From Hymenobacter sp. BT559 (GTDB lineage: Bacteria > Bacteroidota > Bacteroidia > Cytophagales > Hymenobacteraceae), in assembly GCF_017571525.1 (NCBI RefSeq), contig NZ_JAGETY010000004.1:124001-188000 (forward strand): a stretch of DNA of 64,000 nt, written 5' to 3'. The translations under genes and the position numbers were made by a program. Positions 50,057 through 59,805 of the stretch are shown here, piece by piece; positions within the stretch are counted from its first letter, which is position 1; the number at the start of each line of letters is the position of its first letter. The notes beneath the pieces are model-generated. The model did no database searches and was not told the origin of the DNA. It saw only the letters and a program-made list of their open reading frames with translations.

Positions 50057-50596
50057 TTAATTGCGCCGCACATGAATTTGCACGCGCTCACCATCCTCAC
50101 TGGTTGTGGGCAGCACGTCAATGAGGTCGGCTTCGTCATAGTAAACCGCTAGCCCTCGCACGATGCCTACGGCCAGCCCACCCATGCGGCGCGGCGACAC
50201 GTAATTAATTACCACCTCATTTTCATTCAACCGCTTCACGTCCAACACGGGCGGCGAATTCTCGGGGTGCTCGCGGCGCACCTGCCCGTGCATGCTATGT
50301 TCGGTGTTTTCGAGCATTTCGAGAGTGCGCCAATCGGGGTTAATGTATTTCTGGTACATATACATCAGGTCGGGCACGAGGTATTCGCCAAATTTCTCGT
50401 GCAATTCGCCGGCCGGAATGCCCGTCATCTCCGCAGCATGGCCGACGAGGGCATAAATGTGCTCATCAGGATACACTTCCTTGTGGCTAAAATCGCCCGA
50501 TTCGAGACCCGACAGCTGCACCAACTTCACCCACGTGCTGTGGTCATATTGCGTTTGAACGTAGCGCTTGAGGAGCGTAAAGATGGTGCCGTGCAT
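50057..50596 (-). CDS. H-NOX heme-binding gas sensor protein
   Basis: I start at the ATG at 50596 (MHGTIFTLLKRY), as H-NOX proteins do; upstream frame is noise. The 179-residue domain keeps the heme ligand His103 (in SMHGQVRREHPENSPP) and the heme-propionate motif YxSxR as Tyr132, Ser134, Arg136 (NYVSPRRMGG). So it should bind heme and sense NO or O2. Such proteins are usually beside a kinase or a cyclic-di-GMP enzyme; here the neighbours are exonuclease VII genes and an anti-sigma factor, leaving its partner unknown. Confidence 0.9.
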   Translation of the reverse strand: MHGTIFTLLKRYVQTQYDHSTWVKLVQLSGLESGDFSHKEVYPDEHIYALVGHAAEMTGIPAGELHEKFGEYLVPDLMYMYQKYINPDWRTLEMLENTEHSMHGQVRREHPENSPPVLDVKRLNENEVVINYVSPRRMGGLAVGIVRGLAVYYDEADLIDVLPTTSEDGERVQIHVRRN

Positions 50597-50663
50597 AGAG
50601 TAAGCTAACGTGTATGGCGAGTAAAACGCCTGGGCTAGCCAAAAGTTAAGTTGCAGGGGCAAA

Positions 50664-50706
50664 TAAAAAAGCGCCCACCGGCCACTAGGGCACGGCGGGC
50701 GCTTTG
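50664..50706 (-). terminator. Terminator of the sigma/anti-sigma unit
   Basis: On the minus strand AAAGCGCCCGCCG pairs with CGGTGGGCGCTTT (one mismatch) and is followed by T-rich sequence (50670-50664). It lies just beyond the anti-sigma stop at 50729. Confidence 0.85.
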
Positions 50707-50728
50707 GCTTAAACACCTTGTCAACTAC

Positions 50729-51622
50729 TTACATATTACCGATTACCGTCATGGTATCGAGGGTAGGGCCGGCGCTGCCGCCAGTGGGCTCCACGGTCAT
50801 GGCAAAGGCCTGGGCGCTGGCAATATCCTTCATCTGCTGGATGCTGTCGCCGGCGGCCGTGTTAGCGGCCAGTACTCCGGCATCTACCGGCTTGCCTTTG
50901 TCGAGGGCCCAGAGCTGGTATTGCTTGCCGGCAGGCAGGGCAGGCAGCTGCTGCACATCGAGGTACACCCGGTGCTCTTTGGTGCTGTACATGACCCGGG
51001 CGCGGGCCGTGGGGTGGGCAGGCGTGCCGGCCAGGGCCACCATTTTGTACTCCTGGGGCGAGCGCAGCACGTGCAGCTGCTCCTGGGTTGAGTTGAGGCG
51101 GCGCTCCATCACCTGGGTGGTTTGGGCAAAGCGGGCCTGGCTGTTTTGGGCCGCCACGAGGTCGGAGCTGGCCTGCTGCCAGCGGCTGTAGAGCAAGGCA
51201 TTCACTGCCAGGCTCAGCAGCAAGGCTACTGAGGCGGCAATGGCCCAGCCGCTGCGCGAGCTGGCCGCCGGGGCGGCAGCGTACGTCTCAGCGGGGCGCG
51301 GGTTGGAAGCCGATACGCGCATGGTGGGCGCGGGCGCGGCTAGGGGTGCATTTGAGATCGTAGCGGCGGGCGTGGCATTTTCAGCGCTGCCGATTTCGGC
51401 CAGCACGCGGCTCAGCACGCGGTCGCGCATGCCGGCGGGGGGCGCTACGGCGTGCGCTTCGGCATACACGCCGAGGCCGGCTTGCAGCTCGTCGAGCTCT
51501 TGGCGCACCTGCGGAAAGCGGGCGGCCCAGCTTTCTACTTCGGCCTGGCCGGCGGGGTCAAGGTCGCCGAGCACGTATTGCTCAAGGCGGCCCGATTCGA
51601 TATATTCTTGGTAATCTTCCAC
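50729..51622 (-). CDS. Anti-sigma factor (RskA type)
   Basis: A 297-residue membrane protein starting at a GTG at 51622. Residues about 1-75 are the cytoplasmic anti-sigma (zinc-less RskA-like) region (LEQYVLGDLDPAGQAEVESW), then an Ala/Pro linker, one transmembrane segment (about 123-145, GWAIAASVALLLSLAVNALL) and a periplasmic RskA C-terminal domain (KMVALAGTPAHPTARARVMY, then QYQLWALDKGKPVDAGVL). It should hold the adjacent sigma factor inactive until signals trigger release. It starts 14 bases after the sigma gene ends and is co-transcribed with it. Confidence 0.92.
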   Translation of the reverse strand: MEDYQEYIESGRLEQYVLGDLDPAGQAEVESWAARFPQVRQELDELQAGLGVYAEAHAVAPPAGMRDRVLSRVLAEIGSAENATPAATISNAPLAAPAPTMRVSASNPRPAETYAAAPAASSRSGWAIAASVALLLSLAVNALLYSRWQQASSDLVAAQNSQARFAQTTQVMERRLNSTQEQLHVLRSPQEYKMVALAGTPAHPTARARVMYSTKEHRVYLDVQQLPALPAGKQYQLWALDKGKPVDAGVLAANTAAGDSIQQMKDIASAQAFAMTVEPTGGSAGPTLDTMTVIGNM

Positions 51623-51636
51623 GGACGTAACTGCTG

Positions 51637-52197
51637 TTAGCGAATAAGTTTGGCCAGTATTTTCAGAGCAGTGCGGGCGCGGGTTTTCACCGTGCCCAGC
51701 GGCAGGTTGAGTTCTTCGGCCGCCTCACTCTGGGTAAAGCCGCCGAAATAGAGCAGGTCGATAACTTGCCGCTGCTCGGGCACAAGCTTGCTGGTGATTT
51801 CCTGCAAGCCCACGTGCTCGGGGCGAAAAGTATCCGGGGCGGCCTGGCGCTGCGCGGCCAGGCTATCGTCGAGGCCTTGGGTACGAGAACCTACGCGGTG
51901 CTGACGCGAGCGGATTTTATCGATGGCTAAATTTCGGCTAATATTTACTACCCAGGTAAATAAGCGCCCTTTGGAGTTGTCGTAGCTAGCCATGGAGTGC
52001 CAGATTTTGACCAACGCTTCCTGCAGCACATCTTCGGCTTCTTCCTCATCCTTGACGATGCGGTTGATAACGCCGTAGAGCGCCGCCGAGTAGCGGTCGT
52101 AAAACTCGGTCATGGCCGACTGGTCGCGCGTTCGCAGGCGTTCGACCAGCGCCGCTTCGGCGGCGGGTGGGGTGGATATAAGGGGAGAGTCGGACAC
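51637..52197 (-). CDS. ECF sigma factor (RpoE/SigK-like)
   Basis: An ECF-type RNA-polymerase sigma factor with regions 2 and 4: DEEEAEDVLQEALVKIWHSM and LFTWVVNISRNLAIDKIRSR in region 2, VPEQRQVIDLLYFGGFTQSE and EELNLPLGTVKTRARTALKI in region 4. The start is uncertain, since no ATG is available: I take the GTG at 52197; a TTG at 52215 is also open. A dyad CCGAAACGTTCGG at 52231-52243 lies upstream and could be an ECF-type autoregulated promoter site. It pairs with the RskA-type anti-sigma immediately downstream. Confidence 0.9.
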   Translation of the reverse strand: MSDSPLISTPPAAEAALVERLRTRDQSAMTEFYDRYSAALYGVINRIVKDEEEAEDVLQEALVKIWHSMASYDNSKGRLFTWVVNISRNLAIDKIRSRQHRVGSRTQGLDDSLAAQRQAAPDTFRPEHVGLQEITSKLVPEQRQVIDLLYFGGFTQSEAAEELNLPLGTVKTRARTALKILAKLIR

Positions 52198-52409
52198 AGT
52201 AGTAACGAAAAGCAAAACCGACAGAGCCAGCCGAAACGTTCGGTAACTCAGGACGAATGTAGGGGTGTTTCAGATTTTTAAGCAGTGTGCCGCTGGCCAC
52301 CGCAGCTGCGCCGACACAACCCGGCGACCGGCCCGATGGTTTGTACCCAGACCCGGCCCACTGCTGGCCCAACCCAAGCACCGCACTTACCCCCTTTCGT
52401 TTCCACGCT

Positions 52410-53807
52410 ATGGCTTTTGCTTCCATCAACCCCTACACTGGCCGCACGCTGCGGCGCTTTGCCGAGTTTTCGTGGCCCAAAACCGAGCGCCTGCTAGCCC
52501 AGGCGCACCGCGCGGCCGGCGCCTGGCGCGCTACCTCCTTTGGCGAGCGCGCCCAGGTACTGCGCCGGGCCGCCGCGCTGCTGCGCGAGCGCGAGGAGCC
52601 GCTAGCCCACCTGATGGCTATCGAAATGGGCAAGCCCCTGCGCGACGGCCGCGCCGAGGCCCTGAAGTGCGCCACCTGCTGCGAGTATTACGCCGAGCAC
52701 GCCGCAGCGTTTCTGGCCGATGAGGAAGTAAAAACCGACGCCGGGCGCAGCTTTATCAGCTACGCGCCGCTCGGGGTGGTGCTGGCCATCATGCCCTGGA
52801 ATTTTCCGCTCTGGCAGGTGGTGCGCTTCGCGGCGCCGGCCCTCATGGCTGGCAACGTGGGCCTGCTCAAGCACGCGCCCAACGTGCCGCAGTGCGCCCT
52901 GGCTCTAGAGCAAATTTTTCACGACGCGGGCCTGCCGCCGGCCGCGTTTCGCACGCTGCTCATCGGCAATGAGCCGGTGGCCCAGCTGCTGGCCGACCCG
53001 CGCGTGGCGGCCGTCACGCTCACCGGCTCGGAGCGGGCGGGCGTGGCGGTGGGCGCCGAGGCTGGCCAGCACCTCAAGAAAGCGGTGCTGGAGCTCGGCG
53101 GCTCCGACCCCTTTATCGTGCTGGCCGATGCCGACCTGCCCCTAGCCGCTAAAACCGCCGCCCAGGCCCGCATGATTAACGCCGGCCAGAGCTGCATCGC
53201 GGCCAAGCGCTTTATCGTGGAGAAGCTGGTGCAGGCCGAGTTTGTGCGCCTCCTGAAAGGCCATCTGCAAGCCCTGCGCTACGGCGACCCGCTCGACGAG
53301 ACTACTGACTACGGCCCGCTGGCCCGCCCCGACCTGGCCGACGAGCTGAGCCGCCAGGTAGCCGACTCAGTGGCCCAGGGTGCCAAAGTAGCCCTCATGG
53401 GCGGCCAGCCCCGGCCCGGCGCCACGCAGTTCGGCCCCATTATTCTGACTAATATAAAGAAAGGCCAGCGGGCCTATACCGAAGAATTATTCGGCCCGGT
53501 GGCGCTGGTGCTCACTGCCCGCGATGCCGACCACGCTCTGGCGCTGGCCAATGATTCGCCCTATGGCCTGGGCGCGGCCGTGTGGACCCGCGATGTGGCT
53601 AGGGCCGAGAAGATGGCCCGCCAGCTCGAAAGCGGCGCGGTCTTCATCAACGGCATGGTGAAATCGATGCCCGAACTGCCGTTTGGCGGCGTCAAGAAAT
53701 CGGGACACGGGCGCGAGTTGTCGTACGTCGGCATCCGGGAGTTTGTGAACCAGAAGTCGGTCTGGATTGCCAAGCCAGCGCAGCCCGACGCGGCCAAGAC
53801 AGAATAG
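52410..53807 (+). CDS. NAD(P)-dependent aldehyde dehydrogenase, succinate-semialdehyde-like
   Basis: A 465-residue ALDH from the ATG at 52410 (MAFASINPYTG); the longer frame adds 41 residues with no domain. Glu228 in VLELGGSDP and Cys262 in GQSCIA are the catalytic pair, with the cofactor-contact AIMPWNFPLWQV region ahead. GabD-like succinate-semialdehyde dehydrogenases often start with a similar INPYTGE sequence, but relatives also use other small aldehydes. It converges on the YdcF gene with an 8-base gap and no terminator. Confidence 0.9.
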   Translation: MAFASINPYTGRTLRRFAEFSWPKTERLLAQAHRAAGAWRATSFGERAQVLRRAAALLREREEPLAHLMAIEMGKPLRDGRAEALKCATCCEYYAEHAAAFLADEEVKTDAGRSFISYAPLGVVLAIMPWNFPLWQVVRFAAPALMAGNVGLLKHAPNVPQCALALEQIFHDAGLPPAAFRTLLIGNEPVAQLLADPRVAAVTLTGSERAGVAVGAEAGQHLKKAVLELGGSDPFIVLADADLPLAAKTAAQARMINAGQSCIAAKRFIVEKLVQAEFVRLLKGHLQALRYGDPLDETTDYGPLARPDLADELSRQVADSVAQGAKVALMGGQPRPGATQFGPIILTNIKKGQRAYTEELFGPVALVLTARDADHALALANDSPYGLGAAVWTRDVARAEKMARQLESGAVFINGMVKSMPELPFGGVKKSGHGRELSYVGIREFVNQKSVWIAKPAQPDAAKTE

Positions 53808-53815
53808 CCCCACCC

Positions 53816-54583
53816 CTAGCAGTAACCGGCCACCTTATACACGAGCCAGCCCGCGAGCTCGTGCAGCAGCAGGCTCCAGCGTACCAGGGCCTCGGCGTCG
53901 GGCACGAGCCAGTAGTCGGGCGTCCAGCTGCGGTCGGTGGTGCGAAAATCGGCCGGGAAGGGTTGCGCCGCTAGCCCTACGCGGGCAAAGCACCCTACCG
54001 CCCGGCGCTCGTGAAAGGCCGACGTAACCAGCACCAGCGACTTTATATCGGGATGCTGAGCTAGCAACTCCTTGGTAAACTGCGCGTTTTCGCGGGTGTT
54101 GCGGCTGCGCTGTTCCAGCAAAATGGCCGAATCGGGCACGCCAGCCAGCAAAAACAGCGTGCGCAGGTTGCCGGCCTCGGTGCCCTGCGTGCGCAGCACC
54201 GCCCCCGACCCGCCCGAGATGATGAGGCGCCGCACCCGCCCGGCGCGGTACAGCCACAGGGCATTGGTGAGGCGGTCGGCGCCCTGGCTCAGGTACACGC
54301 GGTCGTGGGGCGACTTATTGCCGATGCCAATGCCGGTGAGGAGCACGGCGGCATCGGCCGGGGCCACGGCGGCCAGCGGCACGGCGGGCACTTCCCAGGC
54401 CAGCAGCGCCTCGTTCACGAGGGCGTTATTGGTGCCAATGAGGGCCACGAGCAGCGCCGCCCCTAGCCAGCGCCGCCGCGCCCGGCCGTCGGGCCGGGCC
54501 AGCCACGCGCCCAGCAGCAGCGCCACCAGCCACACGGCCGGCAACAGAATGAAATCGAGAAGTTTAGAGAGCAGAAAGAACAA
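53816..54583 (-). CDS. YdcF/SanA-like membrane protein (DUF218)
   Basis: A 255-residue protein starting at a TTG at 54583 (no ATG is available). Two N-terminal hydrophobic segments (LLDFILLPAVWLVALLLGAW, then RWLGAALLVALIGTNNALVN) precede the DUF218 domain: DAAVLLTGIGIG, RLIISGGSGAVLRTQGTEAG, SRNTRENAQFTKEL and LVLVTSAFHERRAVGCFARV. Family members are thought to act in cell-envelope polysaccharide or vancomycin-sensitivity functions. It ends 8 bases from the convergent ALDH. Confidence 0.85.
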   Translation of the reverse strand: MFFLLSKLLDFILLPAVWLVALLLGAWLARPDGRARRRWLGAALLVALIGTNNALVNEALLAWEVPAVPLAAVAPADAAVLLTGIGIGNKSPHDRVYLSQGADRLTNALWLYRAGRVRRLIISGGSGAVLRTQGTEAGNLRTLFLLAGVPDSAILLEQRSRNTRENAQFTKELLAQHPDIKSLVLVTSAFHERRAVGCFARVGLAAQPFPADFRTTDRSWTPDYWLVPDAEALVRWSLLLHELAGWLVYKVAGYC

Positions 54584-54622
54584 GAGCCGAAAGCTGTTTT
54601 ATGCTTGAGTACGTGTAGCTAA

Positions 54623-54727
54623 AAGCACGTCATGCTGAGCTTGTCGAAGCCTCTCTATTGCGCCGCTAGGGTCACTCACCTAACGGACGCGGTAGAGAGG
54701 CTTCGACAAGCTCAGCATGACGTGCTT
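54623..54727. repeat. CATGCTGA-family inverted repeat, perfect 34-bp arms
   Basis: Arms 54623-54656 (AAGCACGTCATGCTGAGCTT...) and 54694-54727 are perfect reverse complements around a 37-base loop containing CGCCGCTAGG. It lies upstream of the YdcF start (54583) and downstream of the thioredoxin-like gene's stop (54753), so it is again at a gene's 3' end. Confidence 0.9.
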
Positions 54728-54752
54728 AATCGTAACGAAATAATTGTAGGGG

Positions 54753-55109
54753 CTAGCCCACGGCCGGCACAAACTCGCGCAGGCGCTTGAGCTGGGCTAC
54801 CACCTGGGCTTCTTCGGTGAGGGCATCGCACTCGAGCAGGCGGCCCTGGCAGTAGCTCACGAAGAAGGGCGCCACCTTTTCCTGCATCATCTTCTTAGCC
54901 ACCGGGTTTTCGTCCGAGTTGAGGCGTACGAAGAGGATGCCCACGTTTTCGGGGTCGTCCACAAACTTGGCGAAAGGCGGAGCCAGCGTCTGGCACACGC
55001 CGCAGTTTTCGGAGGTGAATTTGGCAAACACCTTGAGGTGCTCATGGGTGAGGCGGCGCAGGTGCTCGTCGTCGGTATCTACGACGTGCTGGCGGGCTTC
55101 TTCAGTCAT
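54753..55109 (-). CDS. Thioredoxin-like protein
   Basis: The 118-residue protein has a thioredoxin fold with the active site CGVC (Cys36-Cys39) in FTSENCGVCQTLAP, the cis-Pro in VAPFFVSYCQG and an internal KMMQEKVAP. It lacks a signal peptide, so it acts in the cytoplasm as a disulfide reductase or in redox sensing. Two other Cys (about residues 85 and 91) are near the second half. The ATG at 55109 fits. It stands alone, followed by a CATGCTGA hairpin. Confidence 0.9.
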   Translation of the reverse strand: MTEEARQHVVDTDDEHLRRLTHEHLKVFAKFTSENCGVCQTLAPPFAKFVDDPENVGILFVRLNSDENPVAKKMMQEKVAPFFVSYCQGRLLECDALTEEAQVVAQLKRLREFVPAVG

Positions 55110-55186
55110 GGGTAATAAGGAAGCAAAAAGGGCGTGGCGGCTAAACCCGGGCTGCCGGGCAAAGGTTCGGGCCGCAAAGCTAGAGC

Positions 55187-56953
55187 CTAACGGCGCAGCA
55201 TGAGCTCCCGAATGTACTTGACCGGGGCCGAGCCGAAGCTCAGGAATTGCTCGTTGAAATTCTTGAGGTTGAAGCTGCTGCCCTCACGCTGCTTCACCTC
55301 CTCGCGCAGGGCCACTATCTCAGTATAGCCGGTGAAATACGAGCTGAGCTGCACCTGGCTGAGCGTGGCGCGGTGCCACTTGTTGCGGGCCTCGGCTTCT
55401 TCCTGAAAGCCGGCGCCGGTGAGCAGCTTCACCACGTCGGCCTCGCTGGCGTTCTGGGTCTGAATGAGGTTATCGACCACCGCGTTGAGGGTCGAGCGCA
55501 TATTCCATTTGTCCCAGAGCAGCCAGATTTCGTCTGAGTTGTTGCCGTAGCCGCTTTCCAGCATCATGCGTTCCGAGTACACGGCCCAGCCCTCAATCAT
55601 GGCCCCGTTGCCGAAGATGCTCTTCACCAGCGAGGGCGAGCGGTTGGCGTACACGAGCTGCGTGTAGTGCCCCGGAATGGCCTCGTGGATGTTGAGAATC
55701 TGCAAGGTATAGTCGTTGTACTCGCGCAGGTAGCTCTCGGCCTGCTGGGCCGTCCAGGTGGGCGGCAGGGGCTCCACGTTGTAGTAGGTGTTGGCTTTTT
55801 TATCGTACGGGCCGGGCGCGCTCACGCTAGCCCCCGCCCCGCTGCCACGCATGTAGAGCGGGGTTTCGCGCACCACCAGCGGCTTGCTGGGGTCCTGGGT
55901 CAGCAGGTCGTGGTCGTTGACAAATTTGATGAGCGTCGGAATCTGGCGCTTCACGGCCTCCACGAAGCCCTCGCGCGGGGCGTGCTTGAGCGTAAGCTGG
56001 TCGATGACTTTGCGAATGAGCACCAGCGTATCCTTGGGCATCGTTTGCCCGGCGCAGTATTTGGGAAAGAGCCGCGCCGCCCGCCGGCCCATGTCGTGCA
56101 GCAGGTCGGCCTTGTGCTGCTGGGCTAGCTTAAACACTTCATCGGCCGAGTAGCGCGACTGGATATCGAGCGCAAACTTGCGGTCAAACAGCGCCTTGCC
56201 AATGCGGAACGAGCGAAACTCCTTCCCCGTGAGCACGTCCTTTTTCAGAAAATCGAGGTAGCCGCGCACGGCCGCCTGCGCCCCGGCAATGCGCTGGCTC
56301 AGCTGCTGCTTTTCGGCCGCGCTCAGGCCAGAGCGGCGCACCGAGTCGGCCAGGGCCGCGCCGAATACGGCCAGGCCCCCTTCGTTTTGCTGCACGGCCA
56401 GCTCGGCGTGCTCGCGGGTGGGGTTGTGCACGTTGGCCTTGGCGGCGGCGTAGTAGGCGCTGGCTTGGGCTATTTTGTCGGAAATATTGCGCAGGCGGCG
56501 GTCGAGCCGGTAGTGCCGGCCGTTGAGCAGGTCGCCCACGCTAGCCCCCAGGTTGTAGCTGGCGGGGTTCCACTGCCAGTTTTTGAGCGTGTCGGCGTAC
56601 CAGCGCTCCGAGCGCAGCTCGTTGGTGAGCAGGTGCAGGTCAATCTGGTTGCTGGGCGAAAGGCTGTCGAGCGCAAAGCCCCCTAGCGCGCCCAGGTTTT
56701 GGGCGATGAACGCGGCATCGCTGCGGCGCTGGGCATCGCTGGGTATCACCAGCAGCGAGTCGTACTTATGAAAGCCCTGCGAGGACGCATAGTCGGGGTT
56801 CTGCTTCCAAAATTCCAGAATAAACCGGTTTTTGAAGCGGTCGAAGCGCGCATCGGCGGGCGTGGCGGCCGTTTTGTCGGCAGTAGTTTTGGTGGAGTTG
56901 CTGGTGCAGGCCGGCAGGGCCAGCGCCAGCAAAGGCAGGTAGCGGAGTTTCAT
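55187..56953 (-). CDS. DUF885 metallo-hydrolase lipoprotein
   Basis: A 588-residue protein from the ATG at 56953, where a lipoprotein signal (MKLRYLPLLALALPACTSNS, lipobox LPAC) begins; the longer frame adds 56 residues of intergenic translation. The DUF885 signature HEAIPGH at 423-429 (HExxPGH) and SERMMLESGYG near residue 455 are present, as is YLREYNDYTLQI upstream. DUF885 relatives are zinc-dependent dipeptidases or carboxypeptidase-like proteins. Probably anchored in the outer or inner membrane facing the periplasm. Confidence 0.88.
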   Translation of the reverse strand: MKLRYLPLLALALPACTSNSTKTTADKTAATPADARFDRFKNRFILEFWKQNPDYASSQGFHKYDSLLVIPSDAQRRSDAAFIAQNLGALGGFALDSLSPSNQIDLHLLTNELRSERWYADTLKNWQWNPASYNLGASVGDLLNGRHYRLDRRLRNISDKIAQASAYYAAAKANVHNPTREHAELAVQQNEGGLAVFGAALADSVRRSGLSAAEKQQLSQRIAGAQAAVRGYLDFLKKDVLTGKEFRSFRIGKALFDRKFALDIQSRYSADEVFKLAQQHKADLLHDMGRRAARLFPKYCAGQTMPKDTLVLIRKVIDQLTLKHAPREGFVEAVKRQIPTLIKFVNDHDLLTQDPSKPLVVRETPLYMRGSGAGASVSAPGPYDKKANTYYNVEPLPPTWTAQQAESYLREYNDYTLQILNIHEAIPGHYTQLVYANRSPSLVKSIFGNGAMIEGWAVYSERMMLESGYGNNSDEIWLLWDKWNMRSTLNAVVDNLIQTQNASEADVVKLLTGAGFQEEAEARNKWHRATLSQVQLSSYFTGYTEIVALREEVKQREGSSFNLKNFNEQFLSFGSAPVKYIRELMLRR

Positions 56954-57141
56954 GAAAAGAACGCTGTGGGCGACGAAGTTGACCCAAAGGAACGGTAAGC
57001 CGTGAGAAGTTGCGGCAACCTCGCTTTTAGGTGTTCGCCAGCCGTGGCGCTCTTTTTGTAAGCAGGGCCGCCAGCCGGGGCGCTTCACTAGCCCCCCACG
57101 CGGCTGTATTACTTTCGCCAACCTGCAAAACGTCTTTTAGA

Positions 57142-58452
57142 ATGGCTATTTCTGCCGCGTGCCGGCCTTTACTAGCGAGCTTGGGCCTAGCCCTGGCGCT
57201 GCTGCCCGCCCACCTGCGTGCCCAAACCGCCGCCCCGGCCACCCCGGCGCCGGCCGCAGTGGCTGCCCCCCACCCCAGCCCCGAAGAAGTAACGGCCCAG
57301 GCGCAGGCCACCGTGGCGCTACTCACGCGGCGCGTCGATAGCCTGCGCGTGGCCTACCGCCAGCAGCAGCGCCTGTATTCGGACCTGGGGGGCAAGTTCA
57401 CGAGCTTTCTGGCCGGGCAGCAGCTGAGCCGCAGCACGCGCTTTGCCCTGGCCAAAAACAACGTGCGCGCCACCGCCGACCTGCTGCTGGTGTGCCACAG
57501 CCGCCTTACGCAGCTGCGCGCCCTCACCCAGGCCCTGCGCAATGCCAACGAGCAAGCCGCCCTCAGCTCGCCCACCGAAAGCAACCCGCTGGGCATCTCG
57601 CTGGTCGACTACACCAAGACGCTGGTGACGAACAAGGTGGTGGATAAGAACCGGGGCCGCCGCCTCGTGGACCTGGCCGCCCACCTCACCCAAACCTCGT
57701 TTGTGTCGGCCATGCCCACCGTGGGGCCCATGCTCAACGCCGTGGGCCAGCTGCTCACCAGCGTGCGCGCCAACAGCCTCAGCAGCGATGGTTTCACGGC
57801 CGAGCAGGTGAAGCTGATTGAAAACGGCCTGCGCCCCACGCTCAACTTCTTCTCGGCGCTCGATGCCGCCCGGGCCGACAACCAGGCGTCGCTGCTCACC
57901 CTGGATAACGAGCTCATGGTGCTGCAGCACCAGCTCAGCCAGCTCTACCGGCCTTACGCCCAGCTCGTGGCGTATCAGGAAGATATTTCGGCCTACTACA
58001 CGGCCCCGCCGCCTGGCCAGCCGGCTACCAATACGCTCGACGTGAGCAACATCAGCCGCATGAGCAACTACGTGGCCGCTAGCCTCAACCCGCGCTTTGC
58101 CTCGCTCGACCAGTCGTTTGCCCGCGCCCAGAACCAGGGCGACATCCTCGACCCCGACAGCTTCCTCACGCCCGCCAACAACTCGGCCGAGGCCGCCGTG
58201 CAGCTCGCCGCCCAGCTCCAGAGTCTCACCGACCGCCTGCCCGTCATCACGGGTCAATACAGCGCGGCTATCCGGGCGGCTATTGCGCAGGGCCAGCAAG
58301 ACGGCCTTATCAAGGCCGACCGCGCTACCAAAGTCATCGCCGACGAAACTACCCGCGCCAAAGCCGCCGCCGAAACCTACCAGCAGGCTAGGGCGTCGGA
58401 GCGCTTCGGGGAGGTGCTGAGTAATGTGAAGCCGCTGTTCAAGCTGTATTAA
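57142..58452 (+). CDS. Secreted helical protein of unknown function (436 aa)
   Basis: I start at the ATG at 57142, where a signal peptide (MAISAACRPLLASLGLALAL..., cleaved after LRAQ) begins; the frame to 57031 is noise. The mature protein is mostly long helices with Leu/Ala heptads (TARVDSLRVAYRQQQRLYSD-like stretch near residue 70, then FALAKNNVRATADLLLVCHS). No family is recognised. Its size and helical nature suggest an envelope or adhesion-related protein, but that is guesswork. It is followed by a CATGCTGA-type repeat and then an aldo/keto reductase. Confidence 0.65.
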   Translation: MAISAACRPLLASLGLALALLPAHLRAQTAAPATPAPAAVAAPHPSPEEVTAQAQATVALLTRRVDSLRVAYRQQQRLYSDLGGKFTSFLAGQQLSRSTRFALAKNNVRATADLLLVCHSRLTQLRALTQALRNANEQAALSSPTESNPLGISLVDYTKTLVTNKVVDKNRGRRLVDLAAHLTQTSFVSAMPTVGPMLNAVGQLLTSVRANSLSSDGFTAEQVKLIENGLRPTLNFFSALDAARADNQASLLTLDNELMVLQHQLSQLYRPYAQLVAYQEDISAYYTAPPPGQPATNTLDVSNISRMSNYVAASLNPRFASLDQSFARAQNQGDILDPDSFLTPANNSAEAAVQLAAQLQSLTDRLPVITGQYSAAIRAAIAQGQQDGLIKADRATKVIADETTRAKAAAETYQQARASERFGEVLSNVKPLFKLY

Positions 58453-58487
58453 AAAGCAGCTTGCAAGTGGGTAGTATGTACTACCTG

Positions 58488-58586
58488 GAACGTCATGCTG
58501 ACGAAGGAAGCATCTTGCTCATGCCGCTAGGGGTACTCTTCCTCATTAGCCGCAAGCGAGAGGCATCCTTCGTCAGCATGACGTTC
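58488..58586. repeat. CATGCTGA-family inverted repeat
   Basis: Arms 58488-58519 (GAACGTCATGCTGACGAAGG...) and 58555-58586 pair with a few mismatches around a loop containing GCCGCTAGG, the same loop motif as at 54623. It starts 36 bases after the stop of the preceding gene and is upstream of the aldo/keto reductase. Confidence 0.8.
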
Positions 58587-58658
58587 TTTATGTGATGCGT
58601 AAATCCCAAACATTCTGCCCCTAGCCCCGCTTATCACCCCGCACTATTTTCCTTTTCC

Positions 58659-59678
<1,020 letters not shown>

Positions 59679-59737
59679 AAACAACCAGCCTGTCATTGCC
59701 CGCGCCGCGAAGCAATTGTATTCTGGCCCAACTTATG

Positions 59738-59773
59738 AAAAGGGCCCGCGGCGCTGCTGCGGGCTCTTTTTCG
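59738..59773 (+). terminator. Terminator after the aldo/keto reductase
   Basis: AAAGGGCCCGC pairs with GCGGGCTCTTT (one mismatch) and runs into T5. It lies 60 bases after the aldo/keto reductase stop at 59678. The frame through it to 59716 is only a translated hairpin. Confidence 0.8.
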
Positions 59774-59805
59774 TTTTCTTACCCTGCCGGCTGCTACTTT
59801 CGCCC

